DNA from: Roseomonas alba
GTDB lineage: Bacteria; Pseudomonadota; Alphaproteobacteria; Acetobacterales; Acetobacteraceae
NCBI RefSeq assembly: GCF_019430885.1
Contig: NZ_JAHYBZ010000003.1
Coordinates: 434,001 to 498,000, forward strand
DNA: 64,000 nucleotides
Direction: 5' to 3'
Made by a program: the position numbers and the translations under genes. The notes beneath the pieces were generated by a model. That model had not been told where the DNA came from, did not search any database, and saw nothing but the letters and a program-made list of their open reading frames with translations. Shown one piece after another: positions 26,447 to 36,610 of the stretch (positions within the stretch are counted from its first letter, which is position 1; every line of letters begins with the position of its first letter).

Positions 26447-27510
26447 GCATCGAAGTCCGCGAGATCGTCCGCCGCTTCGGCGCCACCGCGGCGCTGGAAG
26501 GTGTCTCCCTGCACGTCGCGCGCGGTGAGTTCGTCGCGCTGCTCGGGCCGTCCGGGTCTGGCAAGACGACTCTGCTGCGCATCCTGGCCGGGCTCGAAGG
26601 CAGCGATGTTGGCAGCGTGCGCATCGAGGGCGAGGACATGACCGGCGTCCCCGCGCGCGAGCGGCGCATCGGCGTGGTGTTCCAGCATTATGCGCTGTTC
26701 CGCCACATGACGGTGCTCGACAACGTCGCCTTCGGGCTGCGCGTGCGCAAGCGGCGCCCCTCCGCAGCGGAGATCGCGCGGCGCGTGCGCGAGTTGCTGG
26801 CGCTGGTGCAGATCCCCGAACTCGAACGGCGCTATCCGGAGCAGATATCGGGCGGGCAGCGCCAGCGCGTTGCGCTGGCCCGCGCACTGGCCATCGAACC
26901 GCGCCTGCTGTTGCTGGACGAACCCTTCGGCGCCCTGGACGCCCTGGTGCGCAAGGATGTGCGCCGCTGGGTGCGCGGCCTGCACGACCGGCTCGGCATC
27001 TCCACCATCCTGGTCACGCATGACCAGGAGGAGGCGATGGAAATGGCGGATCGCGTGGCGGTGATGGAACGCGGGCGCATCGTGCAGTGCGACACCGCCG
27101 AGGCGCTGCTGCGGGAGCCGGCCACGCCCTTCGTCGCGGGCTTCCTCGGTGAGGCGACCCGGCTCGACTGCCATGTCCGCGGCGGCGTCGCCCATTTCGA
27201 TCCGCTGCCCCTGCCGCCGCTGCGGGTGACGCTACCCGACGGGCCGGCGCAGGCCTTCCTGCGGCCGGGCGATATCGCCGTGCATGCCGGCCCCGGGCCC
27301 TGCACCGTGCGGGCGTTGCGCGATGCTGCGGAGGAACGCGCGCGGCTGGTCGTCGAGTTCGGCGGGGTGCTGCTCGACGCCACCATGGCCGGCGGCCAGC
27401 CGGTGCAGCGCGGCGCATCCTGCCGCATGGCACTTCGCGGCGGCATTCTGTTCGGTGCCGATGGCCGGCGCGCCGACGCCGAACCGGTCGTGCGCGTGCT
27501 GGCGGGCTGA
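26443..27510 (+). CDS. cysA: Sulfate ABC transporter ATP-binding protein CysA
   Basis: This 355-residue ATPase drives the sulfate importer. It has Walker [10 protein letters not shown] near 36, the CysA-type [21 protein letters not shown] around 82-102, signature ISGGQRQR, Walker [18 protein letters not shown] and switch His [10 protein letters not shown]-terminal TOBE-like regulatory part follows from about residue 240. It is the last gene of the operon. Repeat copies B1 and B2 fill the 680 bp gap after it. Confidence 0.93.
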   Translation: MSIEVREIVRRFGATAALEGVSLHVARGEFVALLGPSGSGKTTLLRILAGLEGSDVGSVRIEGEDMTGVPARERRIGVVFQHYALFRHMTVLDNVAFGLRVRKRRPSAAEIARRVRELLALVQIPELERRYPEQISGGQRQRVALARALAIEPRLLLLDEPFGALDALVRKDVRRWVRGLHDRLGISTILVTHDQEEAMEMADRVAVMERGRIVQCDTAEALLREPATPFVAGFLGEATRLDCHVRGGVAHFDPLPLPPLRVTLPDGPAQAFLRPGDIAVHAGPGPCTVRALRDAAEERARLVVEFGGVLLDATMAGGQPVQRGASCRMALRGGILFGADGRRADAEPVVRVLAG

Positions 27511-27630
27511 TCCGGTCTTCCCCCGGGCGGGCGGAACCGGGCGGCGAACGACACCGCCGCCGTGACGGATCGACCCGCGCATCGGCCGACAGGCCTTGCC
27601 TGATTGCCGCCAATCGTCGGCTGTTACCGT

Positions 27631-27861
27631 TGGAGGGGCTCCGCTCCTCTGCCCCGTCCCAGCGGAACCGTCAGGGCAATTCGCAAGGCCTTTGCACACC
27701 GCAACTTGACGCCCGGCCGCCGCTGGCAGGAGGCGCGCCGGAACCCGCTCTTGCGCCCGCAAGGCGCATCGAGGGCCGCTGCGGGCCTTCCCGGCCGGCA
27801 CCAGCCGCCGGCGGTCCCGATGCTCCAGAGACCTCCAATGGCGCGATGGTTCGACGGGCCG
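27631..27861. repeat. Composite palindromic intergenic repeat, copy B1
   Basis: This is the first of two adjacent elements in the 680 bp gene-free gap between cysA and the cinA-domain gene. It opens with an imperfect hairpin (GGAGGGGCTCCGCTCCTC) at about 27632. It then carries CAAGGCCTTTG, CGCTGGCAG, TTGCGCCCGCAAGGCGC and TCCGATGCTCCAG-like blocks in the same order and orientation as copy E at 44485. It is more degraded than E: the second end hairpin is nearly lost (GGGCCGTAGCCCTCCGG). No coding signal is seen. Confidence 0.6.
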
Positions 27862-28130
27862 TAGCCCTCCGGTGTCACCCTCGGAGCGAATGGAGGCCAG
27901 CACCGAGGACGGCCATGGCAGGCCGCGACATCCTGCACCGGGCCATGGTTCGGCCATCCTCGTGCGCGGGCCCGTTGGCCAGCGACGCGACAAAGGCTGG
28001 ACCGCAACGCAGAATGCACGCTTCGACGTCGTGAAGGGACGGCTCTGCCCGACGCCAGGTATTGGTCTCCAAAGGCCTTGTGGCTTTTGGTGGGGTGGGG
28101 TTCGGGGAGGGGCAAAGCCCCTCTCCGTCG
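27862..28130. repeat. Composite palindromic intergenic repeat, copy B2
   Basis: This second element ends with two good hairpins: 28069-28090 pairs CCAAAGGCC with GGCTTTTGG, and 28103-28127 pairs CGGGGAGGGGC with GCCCCTCTCCG over an AAA loop. Read on the minus strand, the part next to these hairpins (GACCAATACCTGGCG) matches copy C at 38711 (AGCCAATACTCAGCG), which sets B2 and C apart as a subfamily. It lies 61 bp before the cinA-domain start and could act as a terminator for cysA. Confidence 0.62.
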
Positions 28131-28190
28131 GCTCCTTCCCGGTGTCGCTGCGCGCATGGGGCAGAGCCCCAGGAATTGAAGGGAAACGCC

Positions 28191-28670
28191 ATGGAGTCCT
28201 TGCTTCCCGCCGCCCGCGCCATCGGCGCCCGCCTGAAGGCACGCGGCGAGACCGTCGGGGTCGTCGAAAGTTCAGCCGCCGGCCTGATCTCCGCCGCGCT
28301 CCTGGCCGTCCCCGGTGCCTCGGCCTATTTCCTCGGCGGCGCCGTCGTCTACACCCAGGCGGCGCGGGTCGGCCTGCTCGGCATCACACCGGCGGACATG
28401 GCAGGCATGCGCTCGTCCTCCGAGCCCTATGCGCTGCTGCTGGCCCGCACGATCCGGGCACGGCTTGGCGCCGACTGGGGCTTCGCCGAGACTGGCGCTG
28501 CCGGCCCGGCGGGCAATCGCTATGGCGATGCCGCGGGCCATTCCTGCCTGGCGGTGTCAGGCCCCATCGACCGCGTCATCACCCTGGAGACCGGCGCCGC
28601 GGACCGGGAGGCGAACATGCGCGCCTTCGCCGCCGCCCTGTTCCGCCTCGCCGCCGAGGCCCTTGCATGA
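28191..28670 (+). CDS. CinA C-terminal domain protein (nicotinamide-nucleotide amidohydrolase)
   Basis: This is a stand-alone CinA C-terminal domain of 159 residues, the PncC-type amidohydrolase that deamidates nicotinamide mononucleotide in pyridine nucleotide recycling. The family motifs VGVVESSAAGLISAALLAVPGASAYF (with ES.A instead of the common ES.T), GGAVVYT and AETGAAGP are all visible. The N-terminal MoCF-like half of full CinA is absent, which is normal for PncC. GAAGGGAAACGCC precedes the ATG at 28191. It is followed after 48 bp by the MoxR-type ATPase gene. Confidence 0.85.
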   Translation: MESLLPAARAIGARLKARGETVGVVESSAAGLISAALLAVPGASAYFLGGAVVYTQAARVGLLGITPADMAGMRSSSEPYALLLARTIRARLGADWGFAETGAAGPAGNRYGDAAGHSCLAVSGPIDRVITLETGAADREANMRAFAAALFRLAAEALA

Positions 28671-28718
28671 TCCGCCCTTCCGCCCGACCCTGCGGCCGGG
28701 CAGCCAGGGGACGGAGCG

Positions 28719-29567
<849 letters not shown>

Positions 29568-29568
29568 G

Positions 29569-30747
29569 ATGTTCGCCCCCTTTATCCTCGCGCTGCGCGC
29601 CGCCGGCGTCCCGGCCTCCATCATGGAGTACCTGGCCCTGCTGCGCGCGATGAAGGAGGGCGTGGCCGGCTTCAGCGTCGATGATTTCTACCACCTGTCG
29701 CGCGCGGCGCTGGTGAAGGACGAACGCCACCTCGACCGCTTCGACCGGGTGTTCGGGGAGATCTTCAAGGGCCTCGAAACGCCCGAAGGCGAGGCGCCGC
29801 GCGAGCTCCCCGTCGAATGGCTGCGCAAGCTCGCGGAAAAGGTGCTGACGCCCGAGGAAATGGAGCAGATCAAGGCGCTCGGCGATTTCGACACGCTGAT
29901 GGAGACGCTGAAGAAGCGCCTGGAGGAACAGAAGGGCCGCCACCAGGGCGGGTCGAAATGGATCGGCACGGCGGGGACCTCGCCTTTCGGCGCCTATGGC
30001 TACAACCCCGAGGGCGTGCGTATCGGCCAGGCGGAATCCCGCCATCGCCGCGCGGTGAAGGTGTGGGACCAGCGCAACTTCCGCGACCTGGACGAGGACG
30101 AGGCGCTGTCGTCCCGCAACATGAAGGTCGCTTTGCGACGCCTGCGCCGCTTCGCACGGACCGGGGCGGCGACGGAACTGGACATCCCCGGCACCATCGG
30201 CGCAACGGCGAAGAATGGCGGCTCGCTCGACCTGCACATGGTCCCGGAGCGGCACAACGCGGTGAAGGTCCTGCTGCTGATGGATATCGGCGGGTCGATG
30301 GACGACCACATCCGCATCTGCCAGGAACTCTTCACCGCCGCGCGGTCGGAATTCAAGCATCTCGAATTCTGGTACTTCCACAACTGCCTGTACGAACGCG
30401 TCTGGCGCACCAACCGCCGCCGGCGCGAGACCGAACGCCCCACCTTCGAAATGCTGCGCACCTACGGCCCCGACTGGCGCGTGGTGATCGTGGGCGACGC
30501 GACGATGAGCCCCTATGAGATCATCCAGCCCGGCGGGTCGGTGGAACACTGGAACGAGGAAGCCGGCCAGGTCTGGATGTCCCGTCTGACGCGGCATTTC
30601 CGCAAGGCCGCCTGGCTGAACCCCGTGGACCAGGCGCATTGGCGCTACACGCAATCCATCGGGATCCTGCAGCGGCTGATGGAGAACCGGATGTACCCGC
30701 TGACGCTGGCGGGGCTGGAAACCATGGCGCGCGAATTGGCGCGCTGA
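29569..30747 (+). CDS. VWA domain protein (CoxE-like) paired with MoxR ATPase
   Basis: This 392-residue cytoplasmic protein has a helical, charged N-terminal half and a von Willebrand factor A domain from about residue 225. Its metal-ion-dependent adhesion site reads DIGGSMDDH, where the common DxSxS has Gly at the first Ser. The rest of the domain (FTAARSEFKHLEFWYFHN ... RVVIVGDATMSPYE) is intact. It partners the MoxR ATPase encoded 1 bp upstream. A serine-glyoxylate aminotransferase gene starts 22 bp downstream and may be on the same transcript, though a functional link is not shown. Confidence 0.86.
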   Translation: MFAPFILALRAAGVPASIMEYLALLRAMKEGVAGFSVDDFYHLSRAALVKDERHLDRFDRVFGEIFKGLETPEGEAPRELPVEWLRKLAEKVLTPEEMEQIKALGDFDTLMETLKKRLEEQKGRHQGGSKWIGTAGTSPFGAYGYNPEGVRIGQAESRHRRAVKVWDQRNFRDLDEDEALSSRNMKVALRRLRRFARTGAATELDIPGTIGATAKNGGSLDLHMVPERHNAVKVLLLMDIGGSMDDHIRICQELFTAARSEFKHLEFWYFHNCLYERVWRTNRRRRETERPTFEMLRTYGPDWRVVIVGDATMSPYEIIQPGGSVEHWNEEAGQVWMSRLTRHFRKAAWLNPVDQAHWRYTQSIGILQRLMENRMYPLTLAGLETMARELAR

Positions 30748-30769
30748 ATCACGACGAGGAAACGACAAG

Positions 30770-31969
30770 ATGGACGTGAAGCCCCGCATCGCCCGCGGAC
30801 GTCAGTTCTTTGCCAATCCGGGCCCCACCAACATCCCGGATTCCATCCTGAAGGCGGTGGCGCATGTCAGCATCGACTTCAACGATCCTGCCTTCCTGAC
30901 CGTCTATGACGAAACCGTCGCCGGGCTGAAGCGCATCCTGAAGACGCAGCACGACATCTTCCTCTACACCGGCTCGGGCCATGCGGCCTGGGAAGCGGCG
31001 CTGGTGAACCTTTTCTCGCCGGGCGACTCGCTGCTGGTGATCGAGACCGGCCATTTCTCGGAATCCTGGGGGAAGATGGCGAAGGATTTCGGTCTCGATA
31101 TCCGCACCCTGTCCGCCGATTGGCGCCGCGGCGCCGATTTCGCGGCGCTGCGCGCCATGCTCGCCGAGGACACCGCCCACGCCATCAAGGCCGTCTGCGC
31201 CGTGCAGAACGAAACGGCGACCGGTATGGAACTGTCCATCGCCGAAACCCGCGCCGCGCTCGACGCCGCCGGCCATCCGGCGCTGCTGCTGGTGGACACC
31301 ATCTCCTCGCTCGGCTCGCTCGATTTCCAGATGGATGCCTGGGGCGTGGATGTCGCGGTGGCCGGCAGCCAGAAGGGGCTGATGCTGCCCACCGGCCTGT
31401 CCTTCACCGGCGTGTCGCCGAAGGCGATGGCGGCGCACAAGACCTCGACGCTGCCGAAGTCGTACCTGCATTGGACCAACATGCTGGGGCGCCGTCACAA
31501 ATCTTTCATCGGGACGGTGCCGACCTCGCTCTTCTATGGCCTGCAGGAATCCATCCGCCTGCTGGAGGAAGAGGGCCTCGACCAGGTCTTCGTCCGCCAC
31601 GCGCGCCTCGCCGAAGCCGTGCGCCGGTGCGTCCGCCACTGGTCCGGCAACAACGGCCCCTCGCTGTTCTGCGCGAATCCGGACCGCTATTCGAACTCCG
31701 TCACCGCCGTGCTGATGCCCGAGGGATATGACGCGGAGGCGGTGCGCAAGGTGGCCCTCGGCACCTTCAACGTCTCGCTCGGCGGCGGGCTGAACAAGCT
31801 GGGCGGCAAGGTCTTCCGCATCGGCCATCTGGGTGACCTGAACGAGCCGATGATCCTCGGCACCCTCGCCACCGTCGAGGCCTGCCTGCGCGTCGCGGGC
31901 ATCCCCCACACCCCCGGCGGCGTGCAGGCCGCGATCGACTACCTGGCCGAGGCCGCCCGCGCCGGCTGA
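30770..31969 (+). CDS. Serine/alanine-glyoxylate aminotransferase
   Basis: This class V PLP-dependent aminotransferase of 399 residues transfers the amino group of serine or alanine to glyoxylate, giving glycine and hydroxypyruvate or pyruvate. It has NPGPTNIP near the N-terminus, YTGSGHAAWEAAL, VDTISSLGSLDF with the cofactor Asp, and AGSQKGLMLPTG with the Schiff-base Lys around 203. The length is typical. In methylotroph- and phototroph-type metabolism it belongs to the serine cycle or photorespiration-like glyoxylate removal. ACGAGGAAACGACAAG precedes the start. Confidence 0.88.
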   Translation: MDVKPRIARGRQFFANPGPTNIPDSILKAVAHVSIDFNDPAFLTVYDETVAGLKRILKTQHDIFLYTGSGHAAWEAALVNLFSPGDSLLVIETGHFSESWGKMAKDFGLDIRTLSADWRRGADFAALRAMLAEDTAHAIKAVCAVQNETATGMELSIAETRAALDAAGHPALLLVDTISSLGSLDFQMDAWGVDVAVAGSQKGLMLPTGLSFTGVSPKAMAAHKTSTLPKSYLHWTNMLGRRHKSFIGTVPTSLFYGLQESIRLLEEEGLDQVFVRHARLAEAVRRCVRHWSGNNGPSLFCANPDRYSNSVTAVLMPEGYDAEAVRKVALGTFNVSLGGGLNKLGGKVFRIGHLGDLNEPMILGTLATVEACLRVAGIPHTPGGVQAAIDYLAEAARAG

Positions 31970-32030
31970 TCCGCCTGCGGAATTGCGCAGCCGCAACACA
32001 CACCCGGCGGCGGCTGCGCTACAAGAGGCC

Positions 32031-33839
32031 ATGCCCCGATCCCGTCCCCGGCGGCCCGCCCTCCCGGTCCCGGCCGCACCGCCTGCCGCGCCCCCGGCGC
32101 CGGCCGCAGCGCCCTCCTTCCCCTCCTTCCGTACCCTCGACCGCTCCCTGCGGGCGGCCGAGGCGCGCCTTACGCGCGGCCTGTCCCCCACCGCGATCGG
32201 GGAGGCGTGGCACGACTGGGCCGTGCATCTCTCCCGCGCGCCGGGCAAGCGGATGGAACTCGCTGCGCGGGCCTGGATCCAGGCGATGCGCTGGCTGCTC
32301 TGGCTGCGGCAGGCGGCGACCCAGCAGCACGCGCCGCCACTGATCCCGCCCAACAACGGCGATGGCCGCTTCACGGACCCCGCCTGGCAGGGCTTCCCCT
32401 TCAACGCCATGGTCCAGGCCCATCTGCTGACCGAGGATTGGTGGGCCGAAGCCACCCGCAACGTCCCGGGCCTTGCCCATGGCCATGCCGATCGCGTGGC
32501 CTTCATGCTGCGCCAGCTCATCGATGTCTGGGCGCCGTCGAACCTTCCCTGGATAAATCCGGCGATCGGCCAACACACCATGGCCGCCTTCGGCACCAAC
32601 CTGCTGCAGGGCGCGGCCAATTGGCTCGATGACATGGAGCGGACGCTCTCCGGCGCGCCACCGCCCGGCGCCGAGCAGTTCCGCCCTGGCCACGAGGTCG
32701 CCATCACCCCCGGCCGCGTCGTCTACCGCAACGCGCTGATGGAGCTGATCCAGTACGAGCCGACGACGCCCCAGGTCCATGCGGAACCGGTGGTGATCGT
32801 TCCGGCCTGGATCATGAAGTACTACATCCTCGACTTGGTGCCGCAGGACTCGCTGGTCCGCTGGCTGGTCGCCCAGGGCTTCACCGTCTTCATGGTGTCC
32901 TGGAAGAACCCGGATGCCGCCGACCGCGACGTCAGCCTCGACGATTATCGCCGCAAGGGCGTGATGGCCGCCCTCGATGCCGTGTCGGACATCGTGCCGG
33001 ACCGGAAGATCCACGCCTGCGGCTACTGCCTTGGCGGCACGATCCTGTCCATCGCGGCGGCAACCATGGCGCGGGACGGGGATGACCGCCTGGCCTCGCT
33101 GACGCTGTTCGCCGCGCAGACCGATTTCGCCGAGGCCGGCGAACTGATGCTCTTCGTCGACGAAAGCCAGGTCGCCTTCCTCGAGGACATGATGTGGGAT
33201 CGCGGCTACCTCGATTCCCAGCAGATGTCCGGCGCCTTCGAGCTGCTGCGCTCGAACGACCTGATCTGGTCCCGGCTGATGCGCGACTATGTCCTCGGCG
33301 AACGCGCCCCGATGACCGATCTGTTCGCCTGGAACAGCGACCAGACGCGCATGCCCGCGCGGATGCACGGCGAATACCTGCGCGGACTGTTCCTCGAGAA
33401 CCGGCTGACTGCCGGCCGCTTCGCGGTGGAAGGCCGCGTCATCGCGCTGACCGACATCGCGGCGCCGATCTTCGCCGTCGGCACGGTGAAGGACCACATC
33501 GCGCCTTGGCGGTCCGTCTACAAGATTTCACTGTTCAGCGACACGGATGTCACCTTCGTGCTCACCTCGGGCGGGCACAATGCCGGCATCGTCAGCGAGC
33601 CGGGACATGCGGGGCGGCACTACCAGATCATGACGCGCACGCATGGAGAACGGTATCTCGATCCAGATTCCTGGGCGGCCATCGCGCCGCGCCAGGACGG
33701 GTCCTGGTGGCCGGCCTGGGCAGCCTGGCTCGCGACATCCGGCAGCGAAGGCATGGTTGCGCCACCCGCCATGGGTGCGCCCGACCGTGGCCTGCCCCCG
33801 CTTGATGCGGCGCCGGGCAGCTATGTCCTCATGAAGTGA
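32031..33839 (+). CDS. phaC: Class I poly(3-hydroxyalkanoate) synthase PhaC
   Basis: This granule-bound synthase of 602 residues polymerises (R)-3-hydroxyacyl-CoA into storage polyester. The lipase-like box is GYCLGG with catalytic Cys at residue 333; the Asp is in VGTVKDHIAPW and the His in SGGHNAGIV. An N-terminal PhaC domain (ARAWIQAMRWLLWLRQ and NPAIGQHTM) precedes the alpha/beta hydrolase part. The first 40 residues are proline/alanine-rich. The ATG at 32031 after AAGAGG gives the class I length. No phasin or phaAB genes are next to it. Confidence 0.92.
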   Translation: MPRSRPRRPALPVPAAPPAAPPAPAAAPSFPSFRTLDRSLRAAEARLTRGLSPTAIGEAWHDWAVHLSRAPGKRMELAARAWIQAMRWLLWLRQAATQQHAPPLIPPNNGDGRFTDPAWQGFPFNAMVQAHLLTEDWWAEATRNVPGLAHGHADRVAFMLRQLIDVWAPSNLPWINPAIGQHTMAAFGTNLLQGAANWLDDMERTLSGAPPPGAEQFRPGHEVAITPGRVVYRNALMELIQYEPTTPQVHAEPVVIVPAWIMKYYILDLVPQDSLVRWLVAQGFTVFMVSWKNPDAADRDVSLDDYRRKGVMAALDAVSDIVPDRKIHACGYCLGGTILSIAAATMARDGDDRLASLTLFAAQTDFAEAGELMLFVDESQVAFLEDMMWDRGYLDSQQMSGAFELLRSNDLIWSRLMRDYVLGERAPMTDLFAWNSDQTRMPARMHGEYLRGLFLENRLTAGRFAVEGRVIALTDIAAPIFAVGTVKDHIAPWRSVYKISLFSDTDVTFVLTSGGHNAGIVSEPGHAGRHYQIMTRTHGERYLDPDSWAAIAPRQDGSWWPAWAAWLATSGSEGMVAPPAMGAPDRGLPPLDAAPGSYVLMK

Positions 33840-33846
33840 TGGATCC

Positions 33847-34314
33847 ATGGGTATCGAGATCGAGCGACGCTTCCTCGTCCGCGGCGACGACTGGCGCCAT
33901 GCCGTGACCGGCGAACGCCGCCTGCGCCAGGGCTACCTGGCGCGGGAGGACGGCGTCGCCGTGCGGCTGCGCGTCGCCGGCGGCGCGGCGCGGCTGACCA
34001 TCAAGGGCCGCGGCGGCGTGGCCCGCCCCGAATACGAATACGACCTGCCGCTCGCCGAAGCGGAGGAGATGCTGACCACCCTGTGCAGCGGCCGCAGCAT
34101 CGCCAAGACGCGCCACCTGGTCCCCTATGAGGGCCTGACCTGGGAGGTCGATGTCTTCGAGGGTCCTCTCGCCGGTCTCGTCATCGCCGAGATCGAATTG
34201 CCCTCGCCCGACCATCCGGTCGGTCTGCCGTCCTGGGCCGGGCAGGAGATCACCGGAGATGCGCGGTATTCCAACGCCGTCTTGGCGTCCGCGAAAGCGC
34301 CGCCCCGGGGGTGA
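33847..34314 (+). CDS. CYTH domain protein (triphosphate tunnel metalloenzyme)
   Basis: This 155-residue protein starts with EIERRFLVRGDDW, the CYTH signature ExExK, in which the Lys is replaced by Arg here. Beta-strands with charged residues pointing into a tunnel follow (RQGYLA, VRLRVAGG, RLTIKGRG, YEYDLPL, WEVDVFEG, IAEIELPS). Related bacterial enzymes hydrolyse inorganic triphosphate. It begins 7 bp after phaC, so the two are probably co-transcribed. The real substrate here is unknown. Confidence 0.87.
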   Translation: MGIEIERRFLVRGDDWRHAVTGERRLRQGYLAREDGVAVRLRVAGGAARLTIKGRGGVARPEYEYDLPLAEAEEMLTTLCSGRSIAKTRHLVPYEGLTWEVDVFEGPLAGLVIAEIELPSPDHPVGLPSWAGQEITGDARYSNAVLASAKAPPRG

Positions 34315-34389
34315 CGCGTCGCGAATCCCCGCTTAGGCTTCCGGAACCGGCCGCGACGTGCCGGGGAAAAGCCAGGGGATTTCGTCCGC

Positions 34390-36525
34390 ATGCCTGCACC
34401 GAGCCGCGCCGTCTACCGCCACGGCGACATGGCCCGCCTGTTCAATCCGGCCTCCATCGCCGTCATCGGCGCGAGCCCCCGGGCCGGATCCTTCGCCGAC
34501 CGCACGGTGCAGGCGTTGAAGGACTATACGGGGCGCCTCCATCTGGTGAATGCGCGCTACGAGACCATCGGCGAGCGCCGCTGCTTCCCCTCCATCGCCT
34601 CCCTGCCCGAGGTGCCGGATTGCTGCATCCTCGTCGTCGCCAAGGATGCGGTGGAGGAGATCGCGATCGACTGCGCCAAGGCGGGCGTCGGCGGCATCAT
34701 GCTCTACGCCTCCGGCTATTCCGAGACGGGGCGGGATGCCGATGTCGCCGCGCAGCTTCGCCTCGCGCAGATCGGGCGCGATGCGGGCATGCGAATCGTC
34801 GGACCGAACTGCATCGGCATGCTGAATTTCGGCTCCAAGGCCGGCGTGACCTTCATGATTCCGCCGCCGATGGAGGCACCGCTGCCGCATGCGGTGGGGC
34901 TGGTCAGCCAGTCCGGCGCGCTCGGTTTTTCGCTGGCGCAGTCGGTGATGCGCGGCGTGTCGGTCAGCCACCTGCTGACCACCGGCAATTCGTCGGATGT
35001 GGACGTCGCGGATTGCGTGTCCTTCCTCGCCGACGATCCGTCCTGCCGCGCCATCGGCTGCGTCTTCGAGGGCATGCCCGACCCGATGCGCTTCATCCAG
35101 GCGGCCGAGATCGCGGATGCGGCGAACAAGCCACTGGTGGTCTTCAAGCTCGGCACGGGTGAAGCAGGCGCCGCCGCAGCCATGTCCCACACCGGGTCCC
35201 TGGCCGGGGAGAACGCCGCCTACCTCGCCGCCTTCCAGCGCGCCGGCGCGGTGGTGGTGCCGGACTTCGAGGCGCTGGTCGAAACCGCCGCGTTCCTCGC
35301 CAAGGCCCCGCCGCCTCGCGCGCGGGGCGTGGCCGTCGTCGCCGTCTCCGGCGGGGCGGCCATCATGTCCGCCGACAAGGCGGAAATGCACGACATCCCG
35401 CTGCCCCAGCCCTCCCCGCCGGTGCAGGCCATCCTGGAATCGCGCATCCCCGATTTCGGGTCGGCGCGGAACCCTTGCGACGTCACCGCCCAGGTCGCCA
35501 ACGATCCGGAGAGCCTGACCGCCTGCGCCTCCGCCATGCTCGGCGAGGATCATTACGGCGCGCTGATCTACGCACAGATCTATTCGACGGAATTGTCTGC
35601 CAAGCGTCCCGGCGAACTGGCCGCCATCGCCGAGCAGCACGACAAGCCGATCTGCGTGGTCTGGACCACGGAGTGGCTGGAAGGCACCGGCTCGCGCGAG
35701 GCGGAGATCAACCCGCGCATCGGCCTGTTCCGCTCCATGGACCGCTGCTTCGCCGCCCTGTCCCATTGGAACGACCGCGAAGCCCGCCGCGCCGCCGGCC
35801 CGCGCAAGCTGGCGCGCCTGTCCCGCCCTGAGGCCGCACAGGACGCCGCCGCCATGCTCGCCGCGGCTCAGGACCGCACCCTGACGGAGCGCGAGGCCAA
35901 GGCCGTCCTCGCTGCCTATGGCGTGCCGGTGGTGCCTGAAAAGCTGACCCAGACCGAGGACGAAGCCGTCGCCGCAGCCGAATCCCTCGGTTTCCCCGTG
36001 GCGATGAAGGTCGAAAGCCCCGACCTGCCGCACAAGACCGAGGCCGGCGTCATCCGCCTGAAGCTGAAGGACGCCGCCGAGGTCCGCGACGCCTACCGTG
36101 CCGTCATGGCCAACGCCCACCACCACGCCCCCAACGCCCGGATCAACGGCGTGCTGGTCCAACCCATGGCCAAGCCGGGCGTCGAACTCATGGTCGGCGG
36201 TCGCGTCGATCCACTGATGGGCCCGCTGATCGTCACCGGCCTCGGTGGCGTGCTGGTCGAGCTGATGCGCGACTCCGCCCTGGCCCTCGCTCCCATCTCC
36301 CCGGCCGAGGCGCGCGCCCTGCTCGAATCCCTGCGCGGCCGCGCCGCGCTGGAAGGGTTCCGCGGCGCGCCCCCGGCCGATCTCGACCGCCTCGCCGATA
36401 TCGTCGCCCGCTTGTCAGAGTTCATCGCCGACCAGCGCGACAACGTTGCCGAACTCGATGTGAATCCCATTATCGTTTCGGGACCGGATGCAGTCGCCGT
36501 GGACGCGCTGATCGTGAAGGCCTGA
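34390..36525 (+). CDS. ADP-forming acyl-CoA synthetase (acetate-CoA ligase family, fused subunits)
   Basis: This 711-residue cytoplasmic ligase interconverts an acyl-CoA and acid with ATP/ADP. In order it has a CoA-binding Rossmann domain (FNPASIAVIGASPRAGSFADR), a succinyl-CoA ligase-like domain with the phospho-histidine loop MSHTGSLAGE near 260, and a C-terminal ATP-grasp domain from about 485 (LTEREAKAVLAAYGVP ... KVESPDLPHKTEAGVI). This alpha-beta fusion is common in alphaproteobacteria, where it may handle aromatic, pimeloyl or other acyl groups. The substrate is not predictable. A hairpin follows the stop at 36563. Confidence 0.88.
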   Translation: MPAPSRAVYRHGDMARLFNPASIAVIGASPRAGSFADRTVQALKDYTGRLHLVNARYETIGERRCFPSIASLPEVPDCCILVVAKDAVEEIAIDCAKAGVGGIMLYASGYSETGRDADVAAQLRLAQIGRDAGMRIVGPNCIGMLNFGSKAGVTFMIPPPMEAPLPHAVGLVSQSGALGFSLAQSVMRGVSVSHLLTTGNSSDVDVADCVSFLADDPSCRAIGCVFEGMPDPMRFIQAAEIADAANKPLVVFKLGTGEAGAAAAMSHTGSLAGENAAYLAAFQRAGAVVVPDFEALVETAAFLAKAPPPRARGVAVVAVSGGAAIMSADKAEMHDIPLPQPSPPVQAILESRIPDFGSARNPCDVTAQVANDPESLTACASAMLGEDHYGALIYAQIYSTELSAKRPGELAAIAEQHDKPICVVWTTEWLEGTGSREAEINPRIGLFRSMDRCFAALSHWNDREARRAAGPRKLARLSRPEAAQDAAAMLAAAQDRTLTEREAKAVLAAYGVPVVPEKLTQTEDEAVAAAESLGFPVAMKVESPDLPHKTEAGVIRLKLKDAAEVRDAYRAVMANAHHHAPNARINGVLVQPMAKPGVELMVGGRVDPLMGPLIVTGLGGVLVELMRDSALALAPISPAEARALLESLRGRAALEGFRGAPPADLDRLADIVARLSEFIADQRDNVAELDVNPIIVSGPDAVAVDALIVKA

Positions 36526-36562
36526 CAGCGCTTTCTCGGCCACTGGGAGGTTTTGCGGCGCT

Positions 36563-36601
36563 TCCGGAAATGTCAGGATAGGCCTGGGGATCATTTCCGG
36601 A
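36563..36601 (+). promoter_or_regulatory. Hairpin covering a ribosome binding site upstream of the Crp/Fnr gene
   Basis: TCCGGAAATG (36563-36572) and CATTTCCGGA (36592-36601) form a perfect 10 bp stem. The right arm runs into GGAGGA, the ribosome site of a small ORF starting at 36611, so folding would partly hide that site. It may equally be the terminator of the acyl-CoA synthetase gene. Confidence 0.45.
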
Positions 36602-36610
36602 GGACGAATT

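Noticed and set aside
27624..28157. A 177-codon minus-strand frame within the cysA-cinA gap
   Set aside because: It lies wholly within repeat copies B1 and B2 and is disrupted relative to other copies, so it is not a conserved protein.
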